Of a stretch of DNA of 10,114 bases, positions 1-5,923 are shown one piece after another; position 1 is the stretch's first letter; every line of letters begins with the position of its first letter. Source of the stretch: JBNRMR01 sp050942895 (GTDB lineage Bacteria; Bacillota; Clostridia; Christensenellales; UBA1750); the NCBI GenBank assembly GCA_050942895.1, contig JBMNOE010000044.1:1-10114 (forward strand), given 5' to 3'. The notes beneath the pieces were generated by a model. It made no database searches and was not told where the DNA came from. It was given only the letters and a program-made list of their open reading frames with translations. A program made the translations under genes and the position numbers.

Positions 1-11
1 ACCCCCTCCCG

Positions 12-33
12 CCAAAGGGAAGCTTCCCTTTGG
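12..33. repeat. Perfect 22-bp palindrome
   Basis: Every base from 12 to 33 pairs with its mirror position around a central AAGCTT (20-25); the arms are CCAAAGGGAA and its complement. As RNA it would form a 9-bp hairpin with an AGCT loop on either strand. Neither side has a T-run, so it is not a normal intrinsic terminator. It lies downstream of the DUF402 gene and could be a repeat element or a dyad site. The rest of 1-98 shows nothing I recognise. Confidence 0.6.
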
Positions 34-98
34 AATCCCTCTGCGGTCTTCGTCCCGGTTAAAGCTCCCTTTCTTGTCTGCGAGCCAGCCTTTCTTGC

Positions 99-656
99 TC
101 ACAGAAAATGCGCAAAGTAAGCGATATACCTATCGCTTTTTTCTACAAATTCATGCAGGCTGTTGGCTAAATATCTTTTAAGGCTCTCCATCTGCGCATG
201 TGCCAGATTGAATTCGTCCAGGTTGATATCGCCAGCCTCCAGAGCCTCCTGAAGCTCACCCTCATCCAGCGTCAGCATTTCGCCATTTGGATAGAGCGCC
301 AGATCAAGGTAAAGATCGCGAATATACGCATTCCCCTCTTCATCCAGGCTGTTTTCAAGGCTTATATCAAAATACCATTGCACCATGTTCAGGTTTTCAT
401 CCATCATCAGAATAACGCTGTGGTTTTTTCCCACGGGCATCACCTGTATCCAGACATAACCGTCATCCAGTATGCAAATTTCCCTGCCATCCCGCCGGTA
501 AGCCAGCCTCATGGCCGCCTTGTCGATCTTCGTCATGGCAGCATAGCCCTCGAATAAATCCAGATATTCGCAGGTAGCCACGCACTCGTACTCCTCCGCC
601 AATTCCCAGCCCTCGCCAAGGCTTTTATCCAGCATCCTCTTGCGCTCCGGCCTCAT
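99..656 (-). CDS. DUF402 family protein (possible nucleotide phosphatase)
   Basis: This is a 185-aa protein that I recognise as DUF402. The core lies at about residues 94-145: W-YFDI at 94-98, then YIRDLYLDL at 111-119, P123 and LDEGEL at 130-135, a spacing of acidic residues typical of the family. Characterised DUF402 members include Firmicutes nucleoside tri-/diphosphate phosphatases and FomD, a nucleotidyl-phosphonate hydrolase, in which such acidic residues bind metal. The substrate here cannot be read from sequence. There is no signal peptide or membrane segment, so it is probably cytosolic. The ATG at 656 has GAGG at 664-667, 7 nt upstream. It follows the thioredoxin gene after 45 nt on the same strand, so the two are probably co-transcribed. 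No clear terminator follows within the window. Confidence 0.8.
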   Translation of the reverse strand: MRPERKRMLDKSLGEGWELAEEYECVATCEYLDLFEGYAAMTKIDKAAMRLAYRRDGREICILDDGYVWIQVMPVGKNHSVILMMDENLNMVQWYFDISLENSLDEEGNAYIRDLYLDLALYPNGEMLTLDEGELQEALEAGDINLDEFNLAHAQMESLKRYLANSLHEFVEKSDRYIAYFAHFL

Positions 657-701
657 TCCCTCGCCTCATTTCTTCAGTGAACTTGCTCTACGGCAATGAT
701 A

Positions 702-1019
702 TCACAGCCCGTTTATAAATTCCACGACTTCATGTCTGGGCCTGAACCCAACCGAGGTGGCAAGCGTCAGCCCTCCTTCCATCACCACCAGTGTGGGCAC
801 TCTCATCACATTGAAAACGGAAGCGATCTCCGGCTCCTCCTCGACATTCACGTTGCAGACCTTTAAATCCTCGTAATCATCTTTGGCGATGGAATCGATA
901 ACCGGCGCGAAAGCCCTGCAGGGGGCGCACCAGGGCGCCCAGAAGTTCATCAGAATTCGTCCCTTGCTGCGGATGGCCTCATCCAGAAAATTTTCTTTCG
1001 TAAGGTTTAACAAGGGCAT
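702..1019 (-). CDS. Thioredoxin
   Basis: A 105-aa single-domain thioredoxin, the family's usual length. The active site is W30-C31-A32-P33-C34 inside FWAPWCAPC, and the cis-proline is P75 in RVPT. The protein is a cytosolic disulfide reductase that would be recharged by thioredoxin reductase, which is not in the window. The motif is CAPC rather than the canonical CGPC; changes at this position alter redox potential in characterised thioredoxins, so it may be a specialised paralogue. C55 is an additional cysteine outside the active site. The ATG at 1019 has GGAGG at 1027-1031 with 7-nt spacing. It is first of a probable two-gene unit with the DUF402 gene and diverges from rplJ. I found no convincing promoter for it. 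Confidence 0.92.
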   Translation of the reverse strand: MPLLNLTKENFLDEAIRSKGRILMNFWAPWCAPCRAFAPVIDSIAKDDYEDLKVCNVNVEEEPEIASVFNVMRVPTLVVMEGGLTLATSVGFRPRHEVVEFINGL

Positions 1020-1145
1020 AGTTTATCCTCCCAGCATTTTTTAGGCGACCTTTCTCAGCGCCCCACTATAATTAGATATTCCGGCGCAAATAATAAATTC
1101 ATCAATAATAATTTTTGGACGCAACATAATTAGAAAAAAAGAAAG

Positions 1146-1174
1146 TTGACAAAGCGCTGAAGCTGTGCTAATAT
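1146..1174 (+). promoter_or_regulatory. Sigma-A type promoter of rplJ-rplL
   Basis: The -35 is TTGACA (1146-1151), a full consensus match, and the -10 is TAATAT (1169-1174), with a 17-bp spacer. Transcription would start near 1181, exactly where the L10 leader begins. A stretch rich in A and T lies just upstream. This looks like a strong housekeeping promoter, as expected for ribosomal protein genes. Confidence 0.85.
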
Positions 1175-1180
1175 TCCAAA

Positions 1181-1333
1181 GGTGGCTTTTATTTGCCGCT
1201 TGCGCCTAAGACAGCAGGTTTCCTTCGGGAAGTAAATCCTGCCGAGGAACATCAGAGCACTCTTTATGCGATTATCCGTTAATTTGCGTTAATTTGCTTC
1301 TAGTGCCCTTGCGCCTCGGCGTGAGGGCTTTTT
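1181..1333 (+). promoter_or_regulatory. L10 ribosomal protein leader with attenuator
   Basis: The segment carries the sequence typical of Firmicutes L10 leaders: CCTAAGACAGCAGG (1205-1218), a small hairpin, then CCTGCCGAGGA (1238-1248). GCAGG (1214-1218) pairs with CCTGC (1238-1242). In the known system the L10/L7-L12 complex binds this RNA and reduces expression of its own operon. At the 3' end GCCCTTGCGCC (1305-1315) pairs with GGCGTGAGGGC (1318-1328), with two G-U pairs, followed by TTTTT, giving an intrinsic attenuator 38 nt before rplJ. The feedback mechanism is inferred from the family. Confidence 0.88.
1278..1297 (+). repeat. Tandem 10-bp duplication in the L10 leader
   Basis: GTTAATTTGC occurs twice with no gap (1278-1287 and 1288-1297), between the conserved L10 leader core and the attenuator hairpin. 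It looks like a recent slippage duplication in the linker. Whether it alters attenuation cannot be told from sequence. Confidence 0.75.
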
Positions 1334-1370
1334 ATATGCCGCCAGCAACCCCGGAAATAGAGGTGAGAAA

Positions 1371-1892
1371 ATGAACAAGAACCAGCTAGCAAAGTCTTTG
1401 GTGGTGGATGAGATCCGCTCAAAGCTGAGCGAGGCCAAGGCGGCCGTTCTGGTGGACTACCGCGGGCTGACCGTGGAGCAGGACACCGAGCTTCGTCGCG
1501 AGATGCGTAAGAACGACATCGATTATAAGGTGCTCAAGAACACGCTGATCAAGCGCGCCGCCGACGCTCTGGGAATGGACGAGCTCACGCCCTTCCTGGC
1601 AGGCCCCTCGGCGATAGCCTTTTCCAACACCGATCCCGTCGCCCCCGCCAAGGTGCTGAACGACTGCATCAAGAAAACAAACAAGATGGAGTTTAAGGCG
1701 GGCTATGTGGAAGGAAAGTTCTGCGACGCAGCAGCCCTTGCTGAAATCGCCAGTCTGCCAAGCCGTGAAGTGCTTATTGCCAAGATGCTCGGCAGTTTGA
1801 ACGCTCCTGTGTGCAATTTCCTTTACGCCATCAACGCAATCATCGAAAAACAAGGCGGCACCGGCGAAGAAGCCCCGGCCGCGGAAGCTTAA
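1371..1892 (+). CDS. rplJ: 50S ribosomal protein L10
   Basis: A 173-aa protein matching L10 along its length. The N-terminal rRNA-binding domain includes DYRGLTV (29-35), the stretch with KNTLIKRA (56-63), and FLAGPSAIAF (75-84). The C-terminal helix at about 133-160, followed by a short acidic Ala/Glu/Pro tail, is where dimers of L7/L12 attach in the ribosomal stalk. L10 anchors the stalk at the GTPase centre of the 50S subunit. The ATG at 1371 has a good ribosome-binding site, GAGGTGA at 1360-1366. Expression is probably under L10-leader feedback. rplL follows after 30 nt. A 14-bp palindrome, GAAGCTTAAGCTTC (1884-1897), spans the stop codon. Confidence 0.98.
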   Translation: MNKNQLAKSLVVDEIRSKLSEAKAAVLVDYRGLTVEQDTELRREMRKNDIDYKVLKNTLIKRAADALGMDELTPFLAGPSAIAFSNTDPVAPAKVLNDCIKKTNKMEFKAGYVEGKFCDAAALAEIASLPSREVLIAKMLGSLNAPVCNFLYAINAIIEKQGGTGEEAPAAEA

Positions 1893-1922
1893 GCTTCAGT
1901 ACAAAATTTGGAGGAAAATAAA

Positions 1923-2294
1923 ATGAAATTTGAAGACATTATCTCTGCGGTAGAGAATATGACAGTGCTGGAGCTGGCTGAGCTGGTAAAGGCAATGGAA
2001 GAGAAGTTCGGCGTTTCCGCTTCGGCCCCCGTGGGAGTTGCCGTGGCAGGCGCAGCAGCAGCGGAAGCTGTTGAAGAAAAGACTGAGTTCGACGTGGTTC
2101 TCAAGGACGCCGGCGCTCAGAAGATCAAGGTTATCAAGGTTGTCCGTGAAGTCGTTTCCGGGCTGGGCCTTAAGGAAGCCAAGGATCTGGTCGACAGCGC
2201 TCCCTCCACCATCAAGGAAAGCGTTACCAAGGAAGAAGCCGAGGCCATCAAGGCTAAGTTTGACGAAGTCGGCGCTTCCATCGAAATTAAATAA
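1923..2294 (+). CDS. rplL: 50S ribosomal protein L7/L12
   Basis: A 123-aa protein of the usual length for L7/L12. The N-terminal dimerisation domain (1-30, with VLELAELVKAMEEKFG) is followed by an Ala/Gly/Val hinge (about 31-50) and the C-terminal factor-binding domain (54-123) with KIKVIKVVRE and GLGLKEAKDLVD. It forms the multicopy ribosomal stalk that recruits EF-Tu, EF-G, IF2 and release factors. I chose the ATG at 1923 because GGAGGA (1910-1915) sits 7 nt upstream. An in-frame TTG at 1908 would place the start inside that SD and add five residues the family lacks. It is co-transcribed with rplJ and followed directly by a terminator, not by rpoB. Confidence 0.98.
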   Translation: MKFEDIISAVENMTVLELAELVKAMEEKFGVSASAPVGVAVAGAAAAEAVEEKTEFDVVLKDAGAQKIKVIKVVREVVSGLGLKEAKDLVDSAPSTIKESVTKEEAEAIKAKFDEVGASIEIK

Positions 2295-2311
2295 TCAGGC
2301 TCTAAAACCGC

Positions 2312-2345
2312 AAAAGCGAGGCCCTATGGCTTCGCTTTTTATTTT
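2312..2345 (+). terminator. Intrinsic terminator after rplL
   Basis: AAAAGCGAGGCC (2312-2323) pairs with GGCTTCGCTTTT (2328-2339) across the 4-nt loop CTAT, a 12-bp stem with a single G-U pair. TTTTTATTTT follows. It ends the rplJ-rplL transcript 17 nt after the stop codon. Confidence 0.9.
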
Positions 2346-2406
2346 CATCTGTGCGGGGTAGTCTTTGGGGGCAGAGCCCTTGAATGACATAAAAAAGCAA
2401 ACGAAC

Positions 2407-2437
2407 AAAAAGCTCCGGGCAAGGGCCCGAAGCTTTT
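2407..2437 (-). terminator. Intrinsic terminator of the NCS2 permease gene
   Basis: AAAAGCTCCGGGC (2407-2419) pairs with GCCCGAAGCTTTT (2425-2437). Read on the minus strand this is a 13-bp stem with one wobble pair and a run of T at its 3' side, 21 nt beyond the permease stop. Together with the terminator at 2312-2345 it insulates two convergent genes. Confidence 0.85.
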
Positions 2438-2458
2438 GCTTTGAAAACTTTGTTTTGT

Positions 2459-3877
2459 TTAAATATTCGCCAGGAGTATGAAGTTCAAAATGAACAGCGC
2501 CGTGCTCACCCAGAGTATGGGGTGAATGCTCTTAGCGTCCTTGCGGAGAATCTTCACGATGCAATAGAATATAAAGCCTCCGGCGATACCGTAGGAGATG
2601 CTGTAGCAAAGAGCCATGAAAATGCCTGCAAAGAAAGCCGGGATGGCCTCCTCCAGCTCGCCCCACTTAATGTTGGAGAAGGACGACATCATCATGATAC
2701 CAACCAGGATGAGCGCAGGAGCAGTCGCCTGAGCAGGAACGATGCCTATGACCGGAGCCAGGAATATGCTCAGCAGGAACATGATGGCAGTGACCAATGA
2801 AGTAAGGCCTGTGCGCCCGCCTGCGCCTATGCCCGCTGCGCTTTCAACGTAGGTTGTGGTGTTGGAGGTTCCAAACACAGCGCCTATAGAGGTGGCGATG
2901 GAGTCTGCGAACAGGGCGCGGTCCATCTTGGACTTGAAGCCGCTGGAGGATTCCATTGCCTTTTGATCTTCCTCGCTGAATATGCCTGTGCGGCGGCCGG
3001 TTCCGATGAAGGTTCCGATTGTGTCGAAAGTGTCGGAAAGGCTGAAGGCGAAGATTGTCATCAGCACAAGGGGTATTTTGGCGGGATCTGAGAACAAAGA
3101 ACCCATGCCCTCAGCGCCAAATGCCGCGCCAAAGGTTGTCCCAAGCTGTGCGAAAGAATCGCCGACATTGGATGCGATGCCGATCTGGCTAAGATCAACC
3201 ACTTTGAAAGGAATGCCGATTATGGTGGAGAGAATTATGCTTATGAATATTGCGCCCGGTACCTTCTTTACAACCAGGACAACCATCAGCACTATACACA
3301 CCACTGCAAATATGATGGGCAGGGCATCAAAGTTCGCCAGGGCGGGAACGATGCTGCTGCCGGTGATGACTGTGCCGCTGTCCAAAAGGGTATAGGTGCC
3401 CGGATCGGATGTGAATGTGAGCAGTCCCGCATTCTTTATTCCGATATAGGCAATGAATATGCCGATGCCGCCGCCGATGGCGTGCTGAAGGCTTTCGGGG
3501 ATGGACTTAATTATAGATTTTCTGAGCTTTGTAACCGTTATAATGACATTAATGACGCCGCAAAGGAAGACCATCGCCAGAGCCTGCTGCCAGGAAAAAC
3601 CCAGGCCGAAGCACACCGTGTAGGTGAAGAAGGCATTGAGACCCATGCCGGGGGCCTGTGCATATGGGACGTTCGCAAACAGCGCCATGACCAAGGTTCC
3701 CGCTACGGAAGCGAAGATGGTCGCCAGGAACACCGCTCCATGGGGCATGCCGGTCTGCGCGAGCATATCCGGGTTTACGAAGAGGATGTAAGCCATGGCG
3801 AAGAATGTGGTTAGACCGGCGAGGATTTCAGTCGATACCTTGGTATTGTGCTGTTTCAGTTTAAAAAAACTTTCCAT
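2459..3877 (-). CDS. NCS2 family purine permease (AzgA/PbuG type)
   Basis: A 472-aa multi-pass inner-membrane transporter of the AzgA-like branch of NCS2 (adenine/guanine/hypoxanthine permeases; proton symport in characterised members). Hallmarks are ILAGLTTFFAMAYILFVNP (18-36), APGMGLNAFF (75-84), SDTFDTIGTFIGTGRRTG (281-298) and GTSNTTTYVESAAGI (336-350). About 12 to 14 membrane segments are expected, as in the family. The exact base is uncertain, with guanine or hypoxanthine most likely. I start it at the ATG 3877 because AAGGAG (3885-3890) is 7 nt upstream; an in-frame TTG at 3883 sits only 1 nt from that SD. It is monocistronic, with its own promoter, a leader of about 210 nt and a terminator, so leader-based control by a purine-related signal is plausible. 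Confidence 0.93.
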   Translation of the reverse strand: MESFFKLKQHNTKVSTEILAGLTTFFAMAYILFVNPDMLAQTGMPHGAVFLATIFASVAGTLVMALFANVPYAQAPGMGLNAFFTYTVCFGLGFSWQQALAMVFLCGVINVIITVTKLRKSIIKSIPESLQHAIGGGIGIFIAYIGIKNAGLLTFTSDPGTYTLLDSGTVITGSSIVPALANFDALPIIFAVVCIVLMVVLVVKKVPGAIFISIILSTIIGIPFKVVDLSQIGIASNVGDSFAQLGTTFGAAFGAEGMGSLFSDPAKIPLVLMTIFAFSLSDTFDTIGTFIGTGRRTGIFSEEDQKAMESSSGFKSKMDRALFADSIATSIGAVFGTSNTTTYVESAAGIGAGGRTGLTSLVTAIMFLLSIFLAPVIGIVPAQATAPALILVGIMMMSSFSNIKWGELEEAIPAFFAGIFMALCYSISYGIAGGFIFYCIVKILRKDAKSIHPILWVSTALFILNFILLANI

Positions 3878-4089
3878 TGACAATCTCCTTATCTTATAAT
3901 CTAAGAAGGGCAGGCTGTACGCCTTTCCACAACTCCTGTTTCAGCCCGGCAACAGCCGGCGTCCATTGGAAACGAGTGAAAATAAACGCTTTGGAGCACG
4001 GGCTTGTAATTCGCCCAAGGGAGGGATAATCACTGACCCTGGCCAAAAATTGCTCCGGAAAAATAAAAAACCAAATGCACTGGGCACTT
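3878..4089 (-). promoter_or_regulatory. Structured 5' leader of the permease, possible riboswitch
   Basis: About 212 nt separate the predicted transcription start (near 4089) from the permease ATG. On the minus strand GGAGCA (4056-4051) pairs with TGCTCC (3998-3993) to close a junction with two hairpins: AGGG (4040-4037) with CCCT (4025-4022), and GGGC (4016-4013) with GCCC (4003-4000). Loop bases GTGATT (4033-4028) and AATTAC (4011-4006) are complementary, so the loops could kiss. Downstream are the hairpin CCGGC/GCCGG (3959-3946), a longer-range pair GGCTGT/ACAGCC (3957-3952 with 3918-3913), and a hairpin over the SD (3909-3887). The purine riboswitch consensus is absent and I cannot assign a known class. 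Confidence 0.5.
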
Positions 4090-4095
4090 TTCTTT

Positions 4096-4124
4096 ATAAT
4101 AAACCAATAAAAAACAAAATGCAA
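4096..4124 (-). promoter_or_regulatory. Predicted promoter of the NCS2 permease
   Basis: On the minus strand the -35 is TTGCAT (4124-4119) and the -10 is TATTAT (4101-4096), separated by 17 bp. The start would be near 4089. The region is AT-rich and the spacing ideal. The stretch between this promoter and the hcp terminator (about 4125-4221) is AT-rich and holds nothing I recognise. Confidence 0.65.
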
Positions 4125-4221
4125 TTATCTTGTATAAGATTTTTATCAAACGTTCGGATTTTATGTCTTTTTCTTTTTAATCGTATAACACTCTTAATAA
4201 AAAGGCGCCTTAAAAAATGAC

Positions 4222-4263
4222 AAAAAAAGCGAAACCCCGCCTTCAAGCTGCGAAGGCAGGGTT
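4222..4263 (-). terminator. Intrinsic terminator of the hcp operon
   Basis: Read on the minus strand, AACCCTGCCTTC (4263-4252) pairs with GAAGGCGGGGTT (4244-4233), a 12-bp stem with one G-U pair and a 7-nt loop, followed by TCGCTTTTTTTG. It lies 39 nt beyond the hcp stop codon. Confidence 0.9.
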
Positions 4264-4301
4264 CGGTAAGTTTTTTTAAACACTATGTGCAAATGGATGT
4301 C

Positions 4302-5876
4302 TTAGCCGAGGATTTTCTTCAGGTCCTCATCGGGAGTGCTGATGGGGGCTATCGCAAAGTTCTCCACCAGGAAGTCAAGCACATTGGGGGAAACGAAAGC
4401 CGGCAGGCTGGGCCCAAGCAGTATGTTCTTTATGCCCAGGTGCAGGAGAGTCAGCAAAATCGCCACTGCCTTTTGCTCATACCAGCTAAGAACAAGGCTG
4501 AGGGGCAGATCGTTCACGCCACAGTCAAAGGCTTCCGCCAAAGCGATGGCCACCTTGATGGCGGAGTAAGCGTCATTGCACTGGCCCATGTCCAAAATGC
4601 GGGGAAGGCCGCCGATGCTGCCGATGTCCAGGTCGTTGAAGCGGTACTTGCCGCAGGCAAGAGTCAGTATTACTGTGTCCTGAGGCGTTTTTTGCACGAA
4701 CTCGGTGTAATAGTTGCGGCCGGGTTTGGCGCCGTCGCAGCCGCCCACCAGGAAGAAATGCTTTATGGCTCCGCTCTTAACAGCTTCGATAACAGTGTCG
4801 GCAACGCCCAAAACAGTGCCGTGGCCGAAGCCCGTCATCGTCTGCTTGCCGCCGTTTATGCCCGTCATCTCCCTGTCCTCAGCATATCCGCCCAGCTCCA
4901 AGGCCTTTTCAATTACAGGTGTGAAATCCTTGCCGCCATCCTCCTCGTCGATATGCACCATTTCCGGATAGCCCACGACGGCGGTGGTGAACACGCGGTC
5001 GCGGTAGCTGTCGCGAACGGGCATAATACAGTTGGTCGTAAACAGAATCGGCGCGGGGATGTCGGCAAACTCCCTTTGCTGGTTTTGCCATGCGGTGCCA
5101 AAGTTGCCCTTAAGATGGGAGTACTTTTTAAGCTTGGGATAGCCATGTGCCGGCAGCATTTCGCCATGGGTGTATATGTTGATGCCCTTGCCCTCGGTCT
5201 GGTCAAGAAGCTGCTTAAGATCATGCAGATCGTGCCCTGTGATGACAATGAATGGTCCTTTTTCAACTGTGAAGGGAACGGTGACAGGTGTGGGAGTGCC
5301 GTAGGTGGCGGTGTTTGCCCTGTCCAGAAGCTCCATCACCTTAAGGTTTACAGCGCCGGTTTCCAGCACCATGGGAAGAAGCTCGTCCATGCCGTAGCTC
5401 TCCTCGCCGATGGCCGCCAGCGCCTTCAGGAAGAAATCGTTCACTTCCTGGTCGGTATATCCCAGGGCGAGGGCGTGATAGGCATAGGCCGCCATGCCCC
5501 TTAGGCCCAGAAGAATCAACGTGCGAAGTGAGCGGATGTCCTCGTTGTCAGTCCAGATCTTCATCATGTCGAAGTCTTCACAGTCTGCAGAGGGCGGGTA
5601 TATTTCAATCCTCGCGTCCACAATCTTCTGCGTCAGCTTCTTGATGGCCTCATCATCAAAGCTCACATTTGTAACGGTGGTGAAAAGCCCCTCCATGACA
5701 AGACGGCTAACATCCTTGGTGGATTTCTGGTTTCTGACCACCTTCGCCAAGAGCACCATGGCCCCCGTAAGCTGATCCTGAACGCCGGCCACCACATCGT
5801 TTTTTCCGCATACGCCGATGCGGGTGCAGCCTGTGCCGCGCGCCGTCTGTTCACACTGAAAACAAAACATGCTCAT
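4302..5876 (-). CDS. hcp: Hybrid cluster protein (hydroxylamine reductase)
   Basis: A 524-aa hybrid cluster (prismane) protein of class I size. The N-terminal cluster ligands are C5-x2-C8-x8-C17-x5-C23. All expected ligands of the 4Fe-2S-2O hybrid cluster are present: H215, E239, C283, C380, C408, C433 and E467, with spacings very close to those of Desulfovibrio Hcp. In vitro the family reduces hydroxylamine; in vivo it is tied to nitric oxide detoxification and protein S-nitrosylation. It is a cytosolic protein of anaerobes. I start it at ATG 5876 because AGGAGG (5885-5890) lies 8 nt upstream; a longer in-frame reading from 5915 would run through that SD. It is the second gene after the 4Fe-4S protein (47-nt gap), and a divergent Crp/Fnr regulator probably controls both. 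Confidence 0.97.
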   Translation of the reverse strand: MSMFCFQCEQTARGTGCTRIGVCGKNDVVAGVQDQLTGAMVLLAKVVRNQKSTKDVSRLVMEGLFTTVTNVSFDDEAIKKLTQKIVDARIEIYPPSADCEDFDMMKIWTDNEDIRSLRTLILLGLRGMAAYAYHALALGYTDQEVNDFFLKALAAIGEESYGMDELLPMVLETGAVNLKVMELLDRANTATYGTPTPVTVPFTVEKGPFIVITGHDLHDLKQLLDQTEGKGINIYTHGEMLPAHGYPKLKKYSHLKGNFGTAWQNQQREFADIPAPILFTTNCIMPVRDSYRDRVFTTAVVGYPEMVHIDEEDGGKDFTPVIEKALELGGYAEDREMTGINGGKQTMTGFGHGTVLGVADTVIEAVKSGAIKHFFLVGGCDGAKPGRNYYTEFVQKTPQDTVILTLACGKYRFNDLDIGSIGGLPRILDMGQCNDAYSAIKVAIALAEAFDCGVNDLPLSLVLSWYEQKAVAILLTLLHLGIKNILLGPSLPAFVSPNVLDFLVENFAIAPISTPDEDLKKILG

Positions 5877-5923
5877 TCCAAATTCCTCCTTAAATTTTAT
5901 ATGCGTTTTATACACTATGTAAG

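Noticed and set aside
3993..4056. Standard purine, FMN, TPP, SAM or T-box riboswitch in the permease leader
   Set aside because: Compared by eye: the diagnostic conserved blocks of each class are missing. Only the general junction-plus-loop geometry resembles the purine class.
3894..4124. 76-codon minus-strand frame covering the permease leader
   Set aside because: Its start lies in the predicted -35 element, so it would not be on the mRNA, and no SD is present. The region is better explained as structured leader.
4202..4211. AAGGCGCCTT palindrome near the hcp terminator
   Set aside because: It is only 10 bp with no room for a loop. The true terminator hairpin lies at 4233-4263.
3966..4220. 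84-codon plus-strand frame in the same region
   Set aside because: There is no SD, it is antisense to the leader and promoter, and its composition is low-complexity Lys/Arg-rich toward the end.
4287..5504. Open plus-strand frame of 405 codons opposite hcp
   Set aside because: It lies wholly antisense to hcp, whose cluster ligands are all intact. Its translation has no recognisable family, and the frame is kept open by the codon composition of hcp.
4280..5920. ACACTATGT on both sides of hcp (4280-4288 and 5912-5920)
   Set aside because: A 9-bp match is expected by chance at this scale; there are no longer flanking repeats or transposase genes to suggest an insertion.
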